The translations under genes were made by a program, and so were the position numbers. From assembly GCF_031598375.1 (NCBI RefSeq), contig NZ_CP123872.1, positions 2,042,501 to 2,106,500 on the forward strand: a stretch of 64,000 bases of DNA, read 5' to 3'. This DNA comes from Temperatibacter marinus. GTDB lineage: Bacteria; Pseudomonadota; Alphaproteobacteria; Sphingomonadales; Kordiimonadaceae. Positions 38,148-46,509 of this stretch are shown piece after piece. The number at the start of each line of letters is the position of its first letter. The stretch's first letter is position 1. The notes beneath the pieces are model-generated. The model had not been told where the DNA came from and did not search any database. It was given only the letters and a program-made list of their open reading frames with translations.

Positions 38148-39443
38148 TTACTTTTTGAAGGCTTGTCTCTCGCCGTAGGTCAGAGATCGCCAAACCCATT
38201 CTAAAGGTCCGTATTTATAATAGGAAAGCCAGAGAGGGCTGAGAATTAGTTGAGAGACACAGATTATGGCCCAAACATAAATCAGCTCATGGCGCATTAG
38301 TTCACCAAACATAGACAAACCAACACCTGTAAACAAAAATACAAAGATTACAGAATGCATAATATAGTTGCTCAATGCCATGCGGCCTACAGCGCCCAAA
38401 GCCTTTAATAGGAATCCTAGGATGTTATACCTGACGAACAAAAGGAGAAGTCCAATATGCCCCATGGCAAGCGCTAAACGGCTCACATCAAGAAAGATAT
38501 CCATCACCTTGAACGCAATCGGGTTGAACCCACTGTTATATATTTCCATGGTGATATAATAACGAATAGGGAGGCCTATCAGATATCCTACGATCATCAT
38601 GCCACCATAAAAGCCTGTACTTTTCTCTAAGGTGAAAATGCCTAATCTGTAGACCATCATGCCAACGAGCATGGCGAGGAAAGCGTCAAAGAAAAAGAAA
38701 TCATACATGACATAGGATTCCATTGTCATAACCCGACCTTTGAAGGCCAGAACATTATCCCACCAGCCTTTATGACGTTTTTCTATCTCTTCTTTGGCTT
38801 TTTCTGGTTGGGTGTTTCTTCGTTCCCAAATGCCAGTCCATTTTTTAATGGCGCCTTCTTCTTTTTTCGTCAGAGTTTCTCCCGCTTCTTTTTTGGTTTC
38901 TGCTGCGATTGATTTTTCATAATCGTCGATTAATTTATTATATTTCAAAACACCCTTGGTGATCTGAATGCTCATGATGAGCAGGCAGACAGCGATTAAG
39001 AATTTAAAGTTTGCTTTTCGGAATGAAAAAAGGATCAGGGCGGCAATACCATAATAGAAAAGAATATCCCCGAACCACAGAAGAAGATAGGCATGAATTG
39101 CGCCGAATAAAATCAGCAAGCTATTGCGCCGCATATATATTTCTGATGCTTCATTCCCTGGCAATTTTTCAGATAAGCGGTCCATGAAGAGGATGGCTCC
39201 AGCCCCAAAAAGCATAGAGAAAATTGTTCTCATGGTACTTTCGAAAAATATGTTCACAGTAAACCAAGTGGTCAAGTCCCAGCCAGAAGCGCCGCCCCAT
39301 GCATTGGGATTTCCGTAGCCACTTCCTGGTAAAGCCATTCCGTTAATATTCATAATGAGAATGCCGAATAGCGCAACGCCTCTCAAAATATCGAGAGAGT
39401 TGATCCGCTCTTGCCCCATAATTGGCACGGCTGATGATGTCAT
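38148..39443 (-). CDS. DUF418-family membrane protein (YeiB-like)
   Basis: A 431-residue inner-membrane protein with about ten hydrophobic segments. The N-terminus RINSLDILRGVALFGILIMNI is the signature of the YeiB/DUF418 group, related to acyltransferase-3-like membrane proteins. RMALSNYIMHSVIFVFLF near 355 and SPLWLSYYKYGPLEWVWRSLTYG at the C-terminus are its DUF418 domain. A charged cytoplasmic loop of about 55 residues (AAETKKEAGETLTKKEEGAIKK) is unusual in length. The function of the family is not established. Confidence 0.88.
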   Translation of the reverse strand: MTSSAVPIMGQERINSLDILRGVALFGILIMNINGMALPGSGYGNPNAWGGASGWDLTTWFTVNIFFESTMRTIFSMLFGAGAILFMDRLSEKLPGNEASEIYMRRNSLLILFGAIHAYLLLWFGDILFYYGIAALILFSFRKANFKFLIAVCLLIMSIQITKGVLKYNKLIDDYEKSIAAETKKEAGETLTKKEEGAIKKWTGIWERRNTQPEKAKEEIEKRHKGWWDNVLAFKGRVMTMESYVMYDFFFFDAFLAMLVGMMVYRLGIFTLEKSTGFYGGMMIVGYLIGLPIRYYITMEIYNSGFNPIAFKVMDIFLDVSRLALAMGHIGLLLLFVRYNILGFLLKALGAVGRMALSNYIMHSVIFVFLFTGVGLSMFGELMRHELIYVWAIICVSQLILSPLWLSYYKYGPLEWVWRSLTYGERQAFKK

Positions 39444-39524
39444 AATTGTCTCCTAAGTTTGAGTAATAAAACTCAAAACTGGGGAAACTGTATCATAAAG
39501 AGTAGTGTTCACCTAATCGGGGGC

Positions 39525-40394
39525 TTAATAGGCTGTGGTGCTCTCAGTTCCATTAATCAGGTTGGGGAGTAAACTGCTTGCCCCAAATCGGAAGTAGGTA
39601 TCACAGTAGAAGTCGTTGTTGACAAGTTCTTGTACTAAATAACGGTATTTTTCACAGTCCGCCGCAGTTTTTACTCCGCCTGATATTTTTACGCCAACAG
39701 TTTTAGGATGCGCTTTATTGTAATCAGAAACAGCCTGAAGGACAGTGGCGCCAGTTAAGAGCGTTGAAATATCAGCAGATCCATTGCCAAAGCCACTCTT
39801 GGGCAATTTTCCTGTGCAGGTTTTGACAAAATCAGCACCGCATTCGCAGGCCAGAATAGCAGCATCATATAAACTCTGGTAATTTTCGTAGACGCTTGCT
39901 TTGAGAATAACCTTTAAAGTCTTTTTTGCTGCGTGAGAGGCAGCGCTGGTGATCAAGAGTTTCTCTTTGCAGGCATCAATATCCCCCTTTAGAAAGGCTT
40001 GATAATCAATAACGGTATCAATTTCATCGCAGTTTATAGAGGTGAATGTCGCTATTGTTTCCTTTATATGTTCTAGGGAGTTGTCCCCATGAGGGAAGTT
40101 ATGAACAATGGCAACTTTTGTCGTGCTAGAGTCTAAGAAATTTGAGGCCGTAGAAGCATGATTGGGATAGACACAGACTGCAGCTGCTTTGTCTTTAGCA
40201 GCCTCGCATAGAGTGAGAATATCCTCTGTCGTCTCAGATCCTACCATAGTGTATGCTGCCTCCTCTAAAGAGGTATGATCAATTAAGCTGATGGAAAGGG
40301 AAGGGGTGTCAGCCTGAATATCGGTCATCTCATAAGCCTTGTTGACCAGAGACCAGAGTGTGATGGGTAGGGTCTGTGCGAAAGTGGTATTCAT
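39525..40394 (-). CDS. deoC: deoxyribose-phosphate aldolase
   Basis: A 289-residue class I aldolase cleaving 2-deoxyribose-5-phosphate to acetaldehyde and glyceraldehyde-3-phosphate. The Schiff-base Lys is in ADFVKTCTGKLPKSGFGNG, and the second active-site Lys in VGVKISGGVKTAAD, with the strand LKVILKASVYEN where E. coli has LKVILET. INCDEIDTVIDYQAFLKGD carries the catalytic Asp region. It completes the deoxyribonucleoside degradation started by deoA, although it lies 19 kb away and alone. No deoB-like phosphopentomutase is in the window. Confidence 0.93.
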   Translation of the reverse strand: MNTTFAQTLPITLWSLVNKAYEMTDIQADTPSLSISLIDHTSLEEAAYTMVGSETTEDILTLCEAAKDKAAAVCVYPNHASTASNFLDSSTTKVAIVHNFPHGDNSLEHIKETIATFTSINCDEIDTVIDYQAFLKGDIDACKEKLLITSAASHAAKKTLKVILKASVYENYQSLYDAAILACECGADFVKTCTGKLPKSGFGNGSADISTLLTGATVLQAVSDYNKAHPKTVGVKISGGVKTAADCEKYRYLVQELVNNDFYCDTYFRFGASSLLPNLINGTESTTAY

Positions 40395-40511
40395 GCTTCT
40401 ATCCTTTGCTTCACACAGGTCATACTGTTATTTCATGCAGAGATAAATGAAAAACGCTCAAATTAGAAAATCAGGCCTCAAAAGAATGATCAAAAAAATA
40501 AGCAGACCACG

Positions 40512-40540
40512 AAAAAAGCGGACAGAGATGCCCGCTTCTT
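40512..40540 (-). terminator. terminator after the RTX-repeat gene
   Basis: On the minus strand AAGCGGGCA, loop TCTC, TGTCCGCTT (9 bp with one wobble), followed by TTTTC. It lies 43 bases past the stop. Confidence 0.8.
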
Positions 40541-40579
40541 CACTCGTTTTTCAGCCACGTGTCTGTGGCTAGGAGGAAA

Positions 40580-41992
40580 TTATGCCCATGAATCCAAAGA
40601 TTGGACAGAATGGAAGGTCATGCCGCTCAGAGTGATATCCTCTTCGGTCACTAGATCGCCGTAAACTTTGATGGTTCCAAGGGGATCTTCATCGTGAGCG
40701 CCGCCGTTATCGCCTTGCTGACTGGTGAGTGTAATCACAGTATAGTCGTCAATGCCGTCCTCATCCTCATCAATATAATCAAGTTCAAAAGTCACTGTAT
40801 GGCCTTTTAAGAGAATGGTATCACCTTCTTCACGACTGAAATCCATGATGACATCATTGCCAACGCCTTCAACCCAGTGATCATGGACGTTATCATTTTC
40901 GCCGGCAATGCCGCGCCAGTCGATCTTGCCATTTTCATTGGTATATTTTTCAATGATCTCTTCTTTGGCATTCAACAGAGAAATAAAAACGAAAGTATCA
41001 GCACCGTCACCGCCATAAAGCGTATCATCTGAACCGTGCTCTGGCCTTTCATTGACACGCCCTTCAGGGTCTTGTGCTGGCTCAGGCTCTCCGCCATCGC
41101 CTAGGGAGATGATAATATCATCGCCGTCTCCGCCGTCAGCATAATCATTGCCTTCTCTAAGTCGGATATAGTCGTTCCCTTCTTCGCCAAAGAATTCATC
41201 ATCACCGAAGTGGTCAATCATGCGATCATCATTAGCACCGCCGTAGAGAACATCATTTCCATCTCCAGCAACAAGTTTATCATTGCCAGCATCACCGAAT
41301 AAAACGTCATTTCCATCGCCGCCAGAGAGTTTATCATTTCCATCGCCAGCCATGAGCCAGTCATCCCCATCGCCGCCCCAGAGGCGATCATCTCCGGCTT
41401 CACCCTTTAATTCATCATTGTCATCACCGCCTGACATTCGATCACTTCCATCGCCGCCATTCAGGTAATCCTCGCCGTTACCACCTCTCAGAGTGTCATC
41501 CCCTGCTTCACCGAACAGGGTATCTTCATCATCGCCCCCTGATAATTTGTCATTATTGTTGCCTGCAAAGAGTATATCGTTGCCGTTTCCGCCGCTTAAC
41601 TTATCTGAACCATTCCCCCCTTCAAGAGCGTCATCCCCATCGCCGCCAGACAGGCGATCATCGCCGTCGCCACCATCTAACATATCATTATCATTACCGC
41701 CGCTTAACTTATCATCTCCCTCACCGCCTATGAGTGTATCTTCTTCGTCCTGGCCTTTTAGGATGTCATTACCTAGACCGCCTTCGAGATAATCATTGCC
41801 ATTACCGCCGTGGGCTTTGTCATCGCCATTTCCACCACTCACGCTATCATTCCCGTCGCCTGCTGAAATTACATCATCTCCTGCGAGACCTTTCAATTCG
41901 TCATCGCCGTCATGGCCTTTCAGGAAATCATTGAGTTCTGTACCCATGAGAATATCATCACCGTTAGTGCCCATTATACGATTATAGTCCAT
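40580..41992 (-). CDS. RTX (hemolysin-type calcium-binding) repeat protein
   Basis: A 470-residue, strongly acidic protein made almost entirely of nonapeptide repeats of the form GGxGxDxLx from residue about 8 to 300, roughly 32 units. These fold as calcium-loaded beta rolls outside the cell. Residues about 315-470 contain a last repeat (TLYGGDGADTFVFISL), the segment NDVIMDFSREEGDTILLKGHT and a beta-rich end that resembles type I secretion C-terminal regions. There is no Sec signal peptide. No catalytic or adhesive domain is recognisable before the repeats, so it may be a secreted calcium-binding matrix or surface protein. No type I secretion genes are adjacent. It has its own terminator and is probably monocistronic. 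Confidence 0.85.
   Translation of the reverse strand: MDYNRIMGTNGDDILMGTELNDFLKGHDGDDELKGLAGDDVISAGDGNDSVSGGNGDDKAHGGNGNDYLEGGLGNDILKGQDEEDTLIGGEGDDKLSGGNDNDMLDGGDGDDRLSGGDGDDALEGGNGSDKLSGGNGNDILFAGNNNDKLSGGDDEDTLFGEAGDDTLRGGNGEDYLNGGDGSDRMSGGDDNDELKGEAGDDRLWGGDGDDWLMAGDGNDKLSGGDGNDVLFGDAGNDKLVAGDGNDVLYGGANDDRMIDHFGDDEFFGEEGNDYIRLREGNDYADGGDGDDIIISLGDGGEPEPAQDPEGRVNERPEHGSDDTLYGGDGADTFVFISLLNAKEEIIEKYTNENGKIDWRGIAGENDNVHDHWVEGVGNDVIMDFSREEGDTILLKGHTVTFELDYIDEDEDGIDDYTVITLTSQQGDNGGAHDEDPLGTIKVYGDLVTEEDITLSGMTFHSVQSLDSWA
41092..41971 (-). repeat. tandem 27-base coding repeats of the RTX gene
   Basis: About 32 imperfect 27-base units coding the nonapeptides, visible on the plus strand as recurring TCATCACCGCCGCC-like words. 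Divergence between units is considerable, so recent slippage is not evident. This is not a CRISPR array, because no unit is a fixed repeat with unique spacers. Confidence 0.85.
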
Positions 41993-42147
41993 AGTTATCT
42001 CCTGTAATTCAAAGCTAAATATTGAGTCGAGATGAAAATAACAGTGACGATAATAAACTGAAATATATGGATAAAATTCAGATATACTTTAGATAAAAGC
42101 CGAATAAAATTCTGATAAAATTAAAAGTATATCTATGATACAGTCTC

Positions 42148-43074
42148 ATGATGAATAGACTTATATCCAGTTTTAATTTGTTTGGGCTTTGCTTAACACT
42201 AACCCTGTTGTCTTTGTCTTCCCATGCTTTTGAAAAAGACTTTTTCAAGCGTCAACTTACCCTTGATTTTGAGTGGGAGAGGAAGGGGCGTATCTTAGTG
42301 CCTGTCACCGTTCACTCATTTGGACAGCAGCTTTTTCTTTTTGATAGCGCAGCAGGGGGGACGACCATTTACCAAGATCCAGCACGACTTGTGGGGGCTG
42401 AACGATTAATTGGGAAATCTCAGAAAATTCTGACATCAACGGGAATGGAAACAGCAAGTCTGTATAATATACGAAAGCTCTCTTTTGGGATGCGTTCACA
42501 GACATATGCTGGTCTGCCAGCCCTGAGAGAGTATAGTCAGCGAAAAGAATTCGGTGTTCTCGCGTTGGATCTTATTTTATGGCAGGTTTATGAAGTAAGT
42601 CCGAAAGAGAATAAAATTCATATTTATAAATATGCAGATCATTTCGCCAAAAAAGCAGAATGGGTCCAGCTTGAAAAGGGCACCATGGCTGGAAATGCGG
42701 TCTTTGTTAAGCTGTTGTTCAATGATCATTTGGTGGAAGCGATGGTCGATACTGGCGCCAGCACGACTATTTTAAACAGAGCAGCTTATGAGAAAATTGC
42801 GCGGCCAGATGAGGGGAGGGCAAAGAAGTATAGAAAGATTACTGGCAGTGCCAGTTCTTCTGTGGTTGGGCAAGAAGTTCTGATCGATGTGAGCTTTCAC
42901 AAAGAATTAGGAACAGGCGTAAAAGATCACAAAGTACTCATCACTGATCTGCCGGCATTTTCAGCTCTTGGCTTACAAGATCAGCCAATGATTTTGCTAG
43001 GGATGGATTTGCTCTCGTCAGAGAATTTTGTTTTGGATATGCGCCATAGCCGTCTTTTTCTTAGAAGAAAATAA
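42148..43074 (+). CDS. secreted retropepsin-like aspartyl protease-family protein
   Basis: A 308-residue protein with a signal peptide (residues 1-28, cut near SSHAF). The C-terminal half has the pepsin/retropepsin signature VEAMVDTGASTTIL at about 195-208 and the closing ILLGMDLLSSENFVLDMRHSRLFL, as in retroviral-type proteases of Gram-negative bacteria. The N-terminal half looks like a second copy of the fold, with LFLFDSAAGGTTIY, where the active Asp is followed by Ser-Ala rather than Thr-Gly, so it is a degenerate lobe. Such a two-lobe single chain could still form an active site. It ends one base from the convergent flagellin gene. Confidence 0.72.
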   Translation: MMNRLISSFNLFGLCLTLTLLSLSSHAFEKDFFKRQLTLDFEWERKGRILVPVTVHSFGQQLFLFDSAAGGTTIYQDPARLVGAERLIGKSQKILTSTGMETASLYNIRKLSFGMRSQTYAGLPALREYSQRKEFGVLALDLILWQVYEVSPKENKIHIYKYADHFAKKAEWVQLEKGTMAGNAVFVKLLFNDHLVEAMVDTGASTTILNRAAYEKIARPDEGRAKKYRKITGSASSSVVGQEVLIDVSFHKELGTGVKDHKVLITDLPAFSALGLQDQPMILLGMDLLSSENFVLDMRHSRLFLRRK

Positions 43075-43075
43075 C

Positions 43076-43906
43076 TTACTCATTAAATAACTTAAGTAGT
43101 TGTTTAGGGGCGTTGTTGGCGATGGACAGACTTTGAATGCCTAAAGACTGCTTTACTTGTTGCGCAGCTAAATTTGCGGCAGTGCTTGCTAGATTGGCAT
43201 CCGTTAAATTACTTATCCCTGTTTCAATGGCATCAGAGCTTATTTGATTAAATGACTTGGCTTGTTCTAGTCTGTTGAAGCCGGACCCCAGATCTGAGAG
43301 AACCTGACTCACATTATTAATGGAATCTTCAATGTCAGAGACAGCGCTACTTGCGCTTGTGGAGCTCAGGATATTCTTTCCATCGCTCAGAGTAATGTTA
43401 CTGCCCCCTAGAGACAAGTCCTGCTCTGAGATTGAGATGACGTCATCTCCCTTTTCATTAGATAAAGCGGTGATATCACCGCCCCCTGATACCAAGGGGT
43501 TAGTGCCGTTAAAGCCAGCGGAAGACAGAGTTGAAGTGATTTGTTCTTTAAGTACTTGAAATTCTGTATCCAAAGCCCGGCGACTATCATCATCTAAACC
43601 TGGGTCAGAAGCTTGGACAGCTTTTTCTTTTAGATCAAGTAGGAGATCTGAAACAATGCCGCCTGCAGCTAGTGAAACATCAACTGTGGAGAGCGCGCGG
43701 TCCAGCGAGTCGCTAACAGCATTTCGTCCCTGAAGGGAAGAAAAAAGCTGTTGAGCAATAGCAAAAGTCGCCGCATCATCCGCGGCACTATTTACAGATC
43801 TACCAGTCGTTAGTTCATTTTGTGTCTTATTTAACAAGCGATTAGTCGATGTTAAAGACTGTATGCCTAACGCTGATCCTGCATTGGAATTTACAGAATC
43901 TACCAT
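43076..43906 (-). CDS. flagellin
   Basis: A 276-residue flagellin, main protein of the filament. The start ATG at 43906 gives MVDSVNSNAGSALGIQSL. The conserved N-terminal D0/D1 region has LTTGRSVNSAADDAATFAIAQQL, and the C-terminal D0 has NLASTAANLAAQQVKQSLGIQSLSIAN ending LLKLFNE. The variable middle (about 135-195) is short, as in alphaproteobacterial flagellins. There is no Cys and no other flagellar gene nearby, so it is an orphan copy. It is likely one of several flagellin genes. An inverted repeat sits in its leader. Confidence 0.9.
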   Translation of the reverse strand: MVDSVNSNAGSALGIQSLTSTNRLLNKTQNELTTGRSVNSAADDAATFAIAQQLFSSLQGRNAVSDSLDRALSTVDVSLAAGGIVSDLLLDLKEKAVQASDPGLDDDSRRALDTEFQVLKEQITSTLSSAGFNGTNPLVSGGGDITALSNEKGDDVISISEQDLSLGGSNITLSDGKNILSSTSASSAVSDIEDSINNVSQVLSDLGSGFNRLEQAKSFNQISSDAIETGISNLTDANLASTAANLAAQQVKQSLGIQSLSIANNAPKQLLKLFNE

Positions 43907-43928
43907 ATGGCTACCCAATTGTTGTTCT

Positions 43929-43952
43929 GGATATCAGTCCCCACCGATATCC
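43929..43952. repeat. inverted repeat in the flagellin leader
   Basis: GGATATC (43929-43935) and GATATCC (43946-43952) are perfect arms around ten bases, 23 bases before the flagellin start. It could fold in the 5' untranslated RNA or be a regulator site. Confidence 0.45.
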
Positions 43953-44156
43953 GATTTTCAGCATGCTTATTTTAGCAAGTTTTCATGCAAATGAAAAGGA
44001 TATGGACAATTTTAATCAATAAAGAAAAGAAAAATCCTCTTGAAATCTCTGCATCACTTCCCAAATAGGATATATAAGATACACGCAGTTTAAGCGTGTG
44101 CGAAGAGTGATGCTCTCTTTGAGAGGATCATAAAAATGAAGACAGGGAGATCCAAC

Positions 44157-44372
44157 ATGAGCGGTACAACTATGGCATTTTTGATCGTAGCCGTTGTAAT
44201 ATTAGGCAGTATCATTTCAGAGCATTTAAAAAAACAAAGACTTCAGCACAGCAATGGCCTTGATGACAAAAGTGAAGGGCGGATCAGAGAGCTGGAAGAA
44301 CGCGTGGCTGTTCTTGAGAAGCTTGCAACGGATAAAAGAGTTCGTCTTGCAGATGAAATTGATAGTCTTTAA
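44157..44372 (+). CDS. small PspB-like membrane protein
   Basis: A 71-residue protein: one N-terminal membrane helix (AFLIVAVVILGSIISEHL), a basic linker and a C-terminal amphipathic coiled coil (RIRELEERVAVLEKLATDKRVRLADEIDSL). That layout and the tail match alphaproteobacterial phage-shock-protein-B-like proteins, which help PspC recruit PspA under membrane stress. I prefer the ATG at 44157, after AGGGAGA; an earlier ATG at 44136 would add seven residues and also has a ribosome site. No pspA or pspC gene is next to it. Confidence 0.6.
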   Translation: MSGTTMAFLIVAVVILGSIISEHLKKQRLQHSNGLDDKSEGRIRELEERVAVLEKLATDKRVRLADEIDSL

Positions 44373-44394
44373 GGGTTTTACCCCCTTTTTTTCG
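44366..44394 (+). terminator. terminator overlapping the small gene's stop
   Basis: TAAGGG, loop TTTTA, CCCCCTT followed by TTTTT. The stem is short but GC-rich and the T-run is good. It includes the stop codon at 44370-44372. Confidence 0.55.
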
Positions 44395-44476
44395 GGTATC
44401 AGAATAAAAATTCAAGACAAATGAAATTTGCGCTTGCCTTATTTCATGGATTTGCTAGGAAAAGCGTCCGTGGTAT

Positions 44477-44553
44477 GGGGGTATAGCTCAGCTGGTTAGA
44501 GCAGTCCGCTCATAACGGATTGGTCGGGAGTTCAAGTCTCTCTACCCCTACCA
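44477..44553 (+). tRNA. tRNA with CAT anticodon (Ile2, or elongator Met)
   Basis: A 77-nt tRNA with encoded CCA. The anticodon loop is CTCATAA, giving CAT. The acceptor GGGGGTA pairs with TACCCCT, position 1 forming a G/T wobble. The variable segment TTGGTCG after the anticodon stem is like E. coli tRNA-Ile2, whose C34 is converted to lysidine by TilS to read AUA. An elongator Met tRNA cannot be excluded by eye. It is not an initiator, because the first acceptor pair is closed. Confidence 0.88.
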
Positions 44554-44563
44554 CATATTCAAG

Positions 44564-44597
44564 CCCTGTGACTTTGTGTCGCGGGGTTTTGTTTTTT
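44564..44597 (+). terminator. terminator after the CAT tRNA
   Basis: CCCTGTGAC, loop TTTGT, GTCGCGGGG (9 bp with two wobbles) followed by TTTTGTTTTTT. Confidence 0.78.
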
Positions 44598-44717
44598 GAT
44601 CTGCTCGACTAAGGATCTGAAACTTGCTTCCCTTTTAATCTCAGGAATGAAACAGCTTACCGCAAGGCAATTGATCGGCCGGATGCTCATTCTATGGTCA
44701 CTTTTTTGGAGGCTTTT

Positions 44718-45725
44718 ATGCGATTATTTATTTTATCTCTTTTCATGATTATTCATGCCATTCCCGGTTTTGCACAAGAGAAAGGGAAATATTATTTGAA
44801 ATGGAATACAGATCATACAGAGCGTAAAATTGAACCGGAATTTTTGATATCTGACGCCGATTATAATCAGCACAAAGTATATTATATTGAACGTGACCGC
44901 GAGGGCAGGCTAGAAACGATCAAATTTTTCTTTTATGGAAAACCATCGAATGCTGCGGATTTCGGGGCCCATGAACTGCGTATACTTTATTTCAATGAGA
45001 AAGTCGTTCGGCAGTATTTTAATGTCGAAGGACAACGTGTATCTGGTGGAGCCGGCGCCTATGCTGAAATATATCAACTTGATTCTTCAGGGTTTTATAC
45101 AAGAAAGTCATATCTGAATGCGGCAGGTGAGAAAATTGCTGATAAATACGGTGTTGCAGACTATCAAATCCTTTCAAGAGACTCACAGGGAAGAAGGGTA
45201 AGCGAACGTCATATAAATCTTTCTGGGGATGTCATCCCTGATCGCTATAATGATTTTCTTGAAACGCGCTTTACTTATGACAAGAATGATCACTTGAAAA
45301 CACGCGCTGCCTATGACCTTCAAGGTAATCGGGCCCTTGGTGGCGGTGGGTATCATACGGCTTATTTTTGGTTTGATAAGAAAGCCAATTTCAATAAAGA
45401 AGAATTCAGAAATTTGGAAGAGGCGCTGGTGGTGCCTAACGATATCCACTTTGCCAAAATTGAATTTAACAATATCGACGACTTTGGACGCATCCAAGAG
45501 GTCCGATATTACGGCCCTGATAATCAGCTTTTAAAGGACAATCCAGCGATCAGTGTACTGTCTTATGATGCCCTCGGGCGCATTATAAAGCGGACATATC
45601 ACTCCCCAGATATGGAATTGATGAATAACAATCGCGGTGTGGCGACCTATGTTTATTCCTATAAAGAAGATAAAACCCTCAATTTACGTCAGGGCTTTGA
45701 TCATAAGGGCGTCCTCATTCCTTAA
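44718..45725 (+). CDS. secreted protein with YD-like repeats, function unknown
   Basis: A 335-residue exported protein. The ATG at 44718 is chosen for TTGGAGG five bases upstream and because it opens a signal peptide (MRLFILSLFMIIHAIPGFAQ). The mature chain consists of about eight imperfect beta-hairpin repeats of the form YYxxDxxGrxxxxxxxxxxG: for example VYYIERDREGRLETIKFF, YQILSRDSQGRRVSERHI, FTYDKNDHLKTRAAYDLQGN and VLSYDALGRIIKRTYHSPD. This resembles YD/RHS or MORN-like surface repeats but without the toxin-cage core or a C-terminal effector. I do not recognise a family. It stands alone, between a tRNA and the GntR operon. Confidence 0.65.
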   Translation: MRLFILSLFMIIHAIPGFAQEKGKYYLKWNTDHTERKIEPEFLISDADYNQHKVYYIERDREGRLETIKFFFYGKPSNAADFGAHELRILYFNEKVVRQYFNVEGQRVSGGAGAYAEIYQLDSSGFYTRKSYLNAAGEKIADKYGVADYQILSRDSQGRRVSERHINLSGDVIPDRYNDFLETRFTYDKNDHLKTRAAYDLQGNRALGGGGYHTAYFWFDKKANFNKEEFRNLEEALVVPNDIHFAKIEFNNIDDFGRIQEVRYYGPDNQLLKDNPAISVLSYDALGRIIKRTYHSPDMELMNNNRGVATYVYSYKEDKTLNLRQGFDHKGVLIP

Positions 45726-46004
45726 GAGTGGCCTATAACCAGTATATAGACAGCTATAGAACGAGTCGGTGACCTGTTCTAGCTGTCTTGCGTGGAAAAG
45801 TTTTAGGCGTAGGCAGCCTTTTTTTCGTACTTTCCTTTTTGCGGGCATGGCTGCGATTGAAGGTGGCTTTCAAAAAGTGATATTTATATAACATATTGTA
45901 ATTAATTACTTTTATTTTAATTCTTAAGGGCGACCTGAAAAATAGTGTCTGCACCTCCCCTCTATTCACCCCTTGTACATTAGCCCTTTTTGACCAATGC
46001 GGAC
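45726..46004. other. gene-free spacer with two hairpins
   Basis: At 45749-45787, GACAGCTATAGAAC and GTTCTAGCTGTC pair with a two-base bulge around a 13-base loop. At 45806-45827, AGGC and GCCT with a T-run form a weak terminator for the secreted-protein gene. From 45870 to 45950 the sequence is very AT-rich. No open frame with a ribosome site was found. Confidence 0.5.
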
Positions 46005-46062
46005 TTGACATTGCTCTTTAGGTGCACTAAGTGCACTAGCAGAGGTAGTACACTTAGTGCAC
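46005..46062 (+). promoter_or_regulatory. promoter and palindromic operator of the GntR operon
   Basis: TTGACA (46005-46010), 17 bases, then TAAGTG as -10 (46028-46033). The -10 lies inside a large palindrome: GTGCACTAAGTGCACTA (46022-46038) and TAGTACACTTAGTGCAC (46046-46062), 17-base arms with one mismatch and a seven-base spacer. The arms contain four RGTRCACT boxes starting at 46021, 46030, 46047 and 46056, so two pairs phased 9 bases apart. Binding by a dimeric regulator here would block its own promoter, the layout expected for autoregulation by the GntR protein encoded 21 bases downstream. Confidence 0.82.
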
Positions 46063-46083
46063 TCAAAAACAAAAGGACTTTGT

Positions 46084-46509
46084 ATGACGCAGGACGCTGC
46101 AATCAAAATTCAAATTGTTACAGGTGATAGTCGACCCATTTTCAAGCAGATCGTTGATGGCCTGAGACTGGAAATATCGACAGGAAATTTGCCTGTGGGC
46201 AGTAAATTACCAAGCTATCGTGGGTTAGCTATTCAATTGATGATCAATCCGAACACAGTTGCAAAAGCTTATTCAGAACTTACATCGCTTGGTTTGGTCG
46301 AAAGCCGCAAAGGCTTAGGCCTGTTTGTGGCCGAGCCACGACAGATTTTTAGCGAGGATGAGAAAGACAGCAGACTGGAGAGAGCCATTGAAGGATTTAT
46401 CAATGAAACAATCCACTTGCAGATAAACAAAGATGTCATTCTAGATAAAGTAAAACGCAAACTAGATGAGATTGACGACAGCAAAAAGAAGAGACAAGAC
46501 AATGACTAA
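46084..46509 (+). CDS. GntR-family regulator, YtrA subfamily
   Basis: A 141-residue repressor starting at the ATG at 46084 (AAAGGAC upstream). The winged helix-turn-helix is PIFKQIVDGLRLEISTGNLPVGSKLPSYRGLAIQLMINPNTVAKAYSELTSLGLVESRKGLGLFV (about 18-83), wording typical of YtrA. Only a short helical dimerisation tail follows instead of an effector domain, which defines the YtrA group. Such regulators usually repress linked ABC transporter genes and respond to cell-envelope-active peptides or antibiotics in Bacillus. It overlaps the ATPase gene by eight bases, as ATGACTAA. Confidence 0.92.
   Translation: MTQDAAIKIQIVTGDSRPIFKQIVDGLRLEISTGNLPVGSKLPSYRGLAIQLMINPNTVAKAYSELTSLGLVESRKGLGLFVAEPRQIFSEDEKDSRLERAIEGFINETIHLQINKDVILDKVKRKLDEIDDSKKKRQDND

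Noticed and set aside
41218-41987. Long Ser/Pro-rich plus-strand frames and repeated words looking like a CRISPR array
   Set aside because: They are antisense shadows of the RTX nonapeptide repeats. The 27-base units are imperfect, code in frame on the minus strand and have no unique spacers.
43953-44010. Sigma-54 promoter upstream of flagellin
   Set aside because: A TTGC word exists, but the -24 GG is not present at the required 12-base offset.
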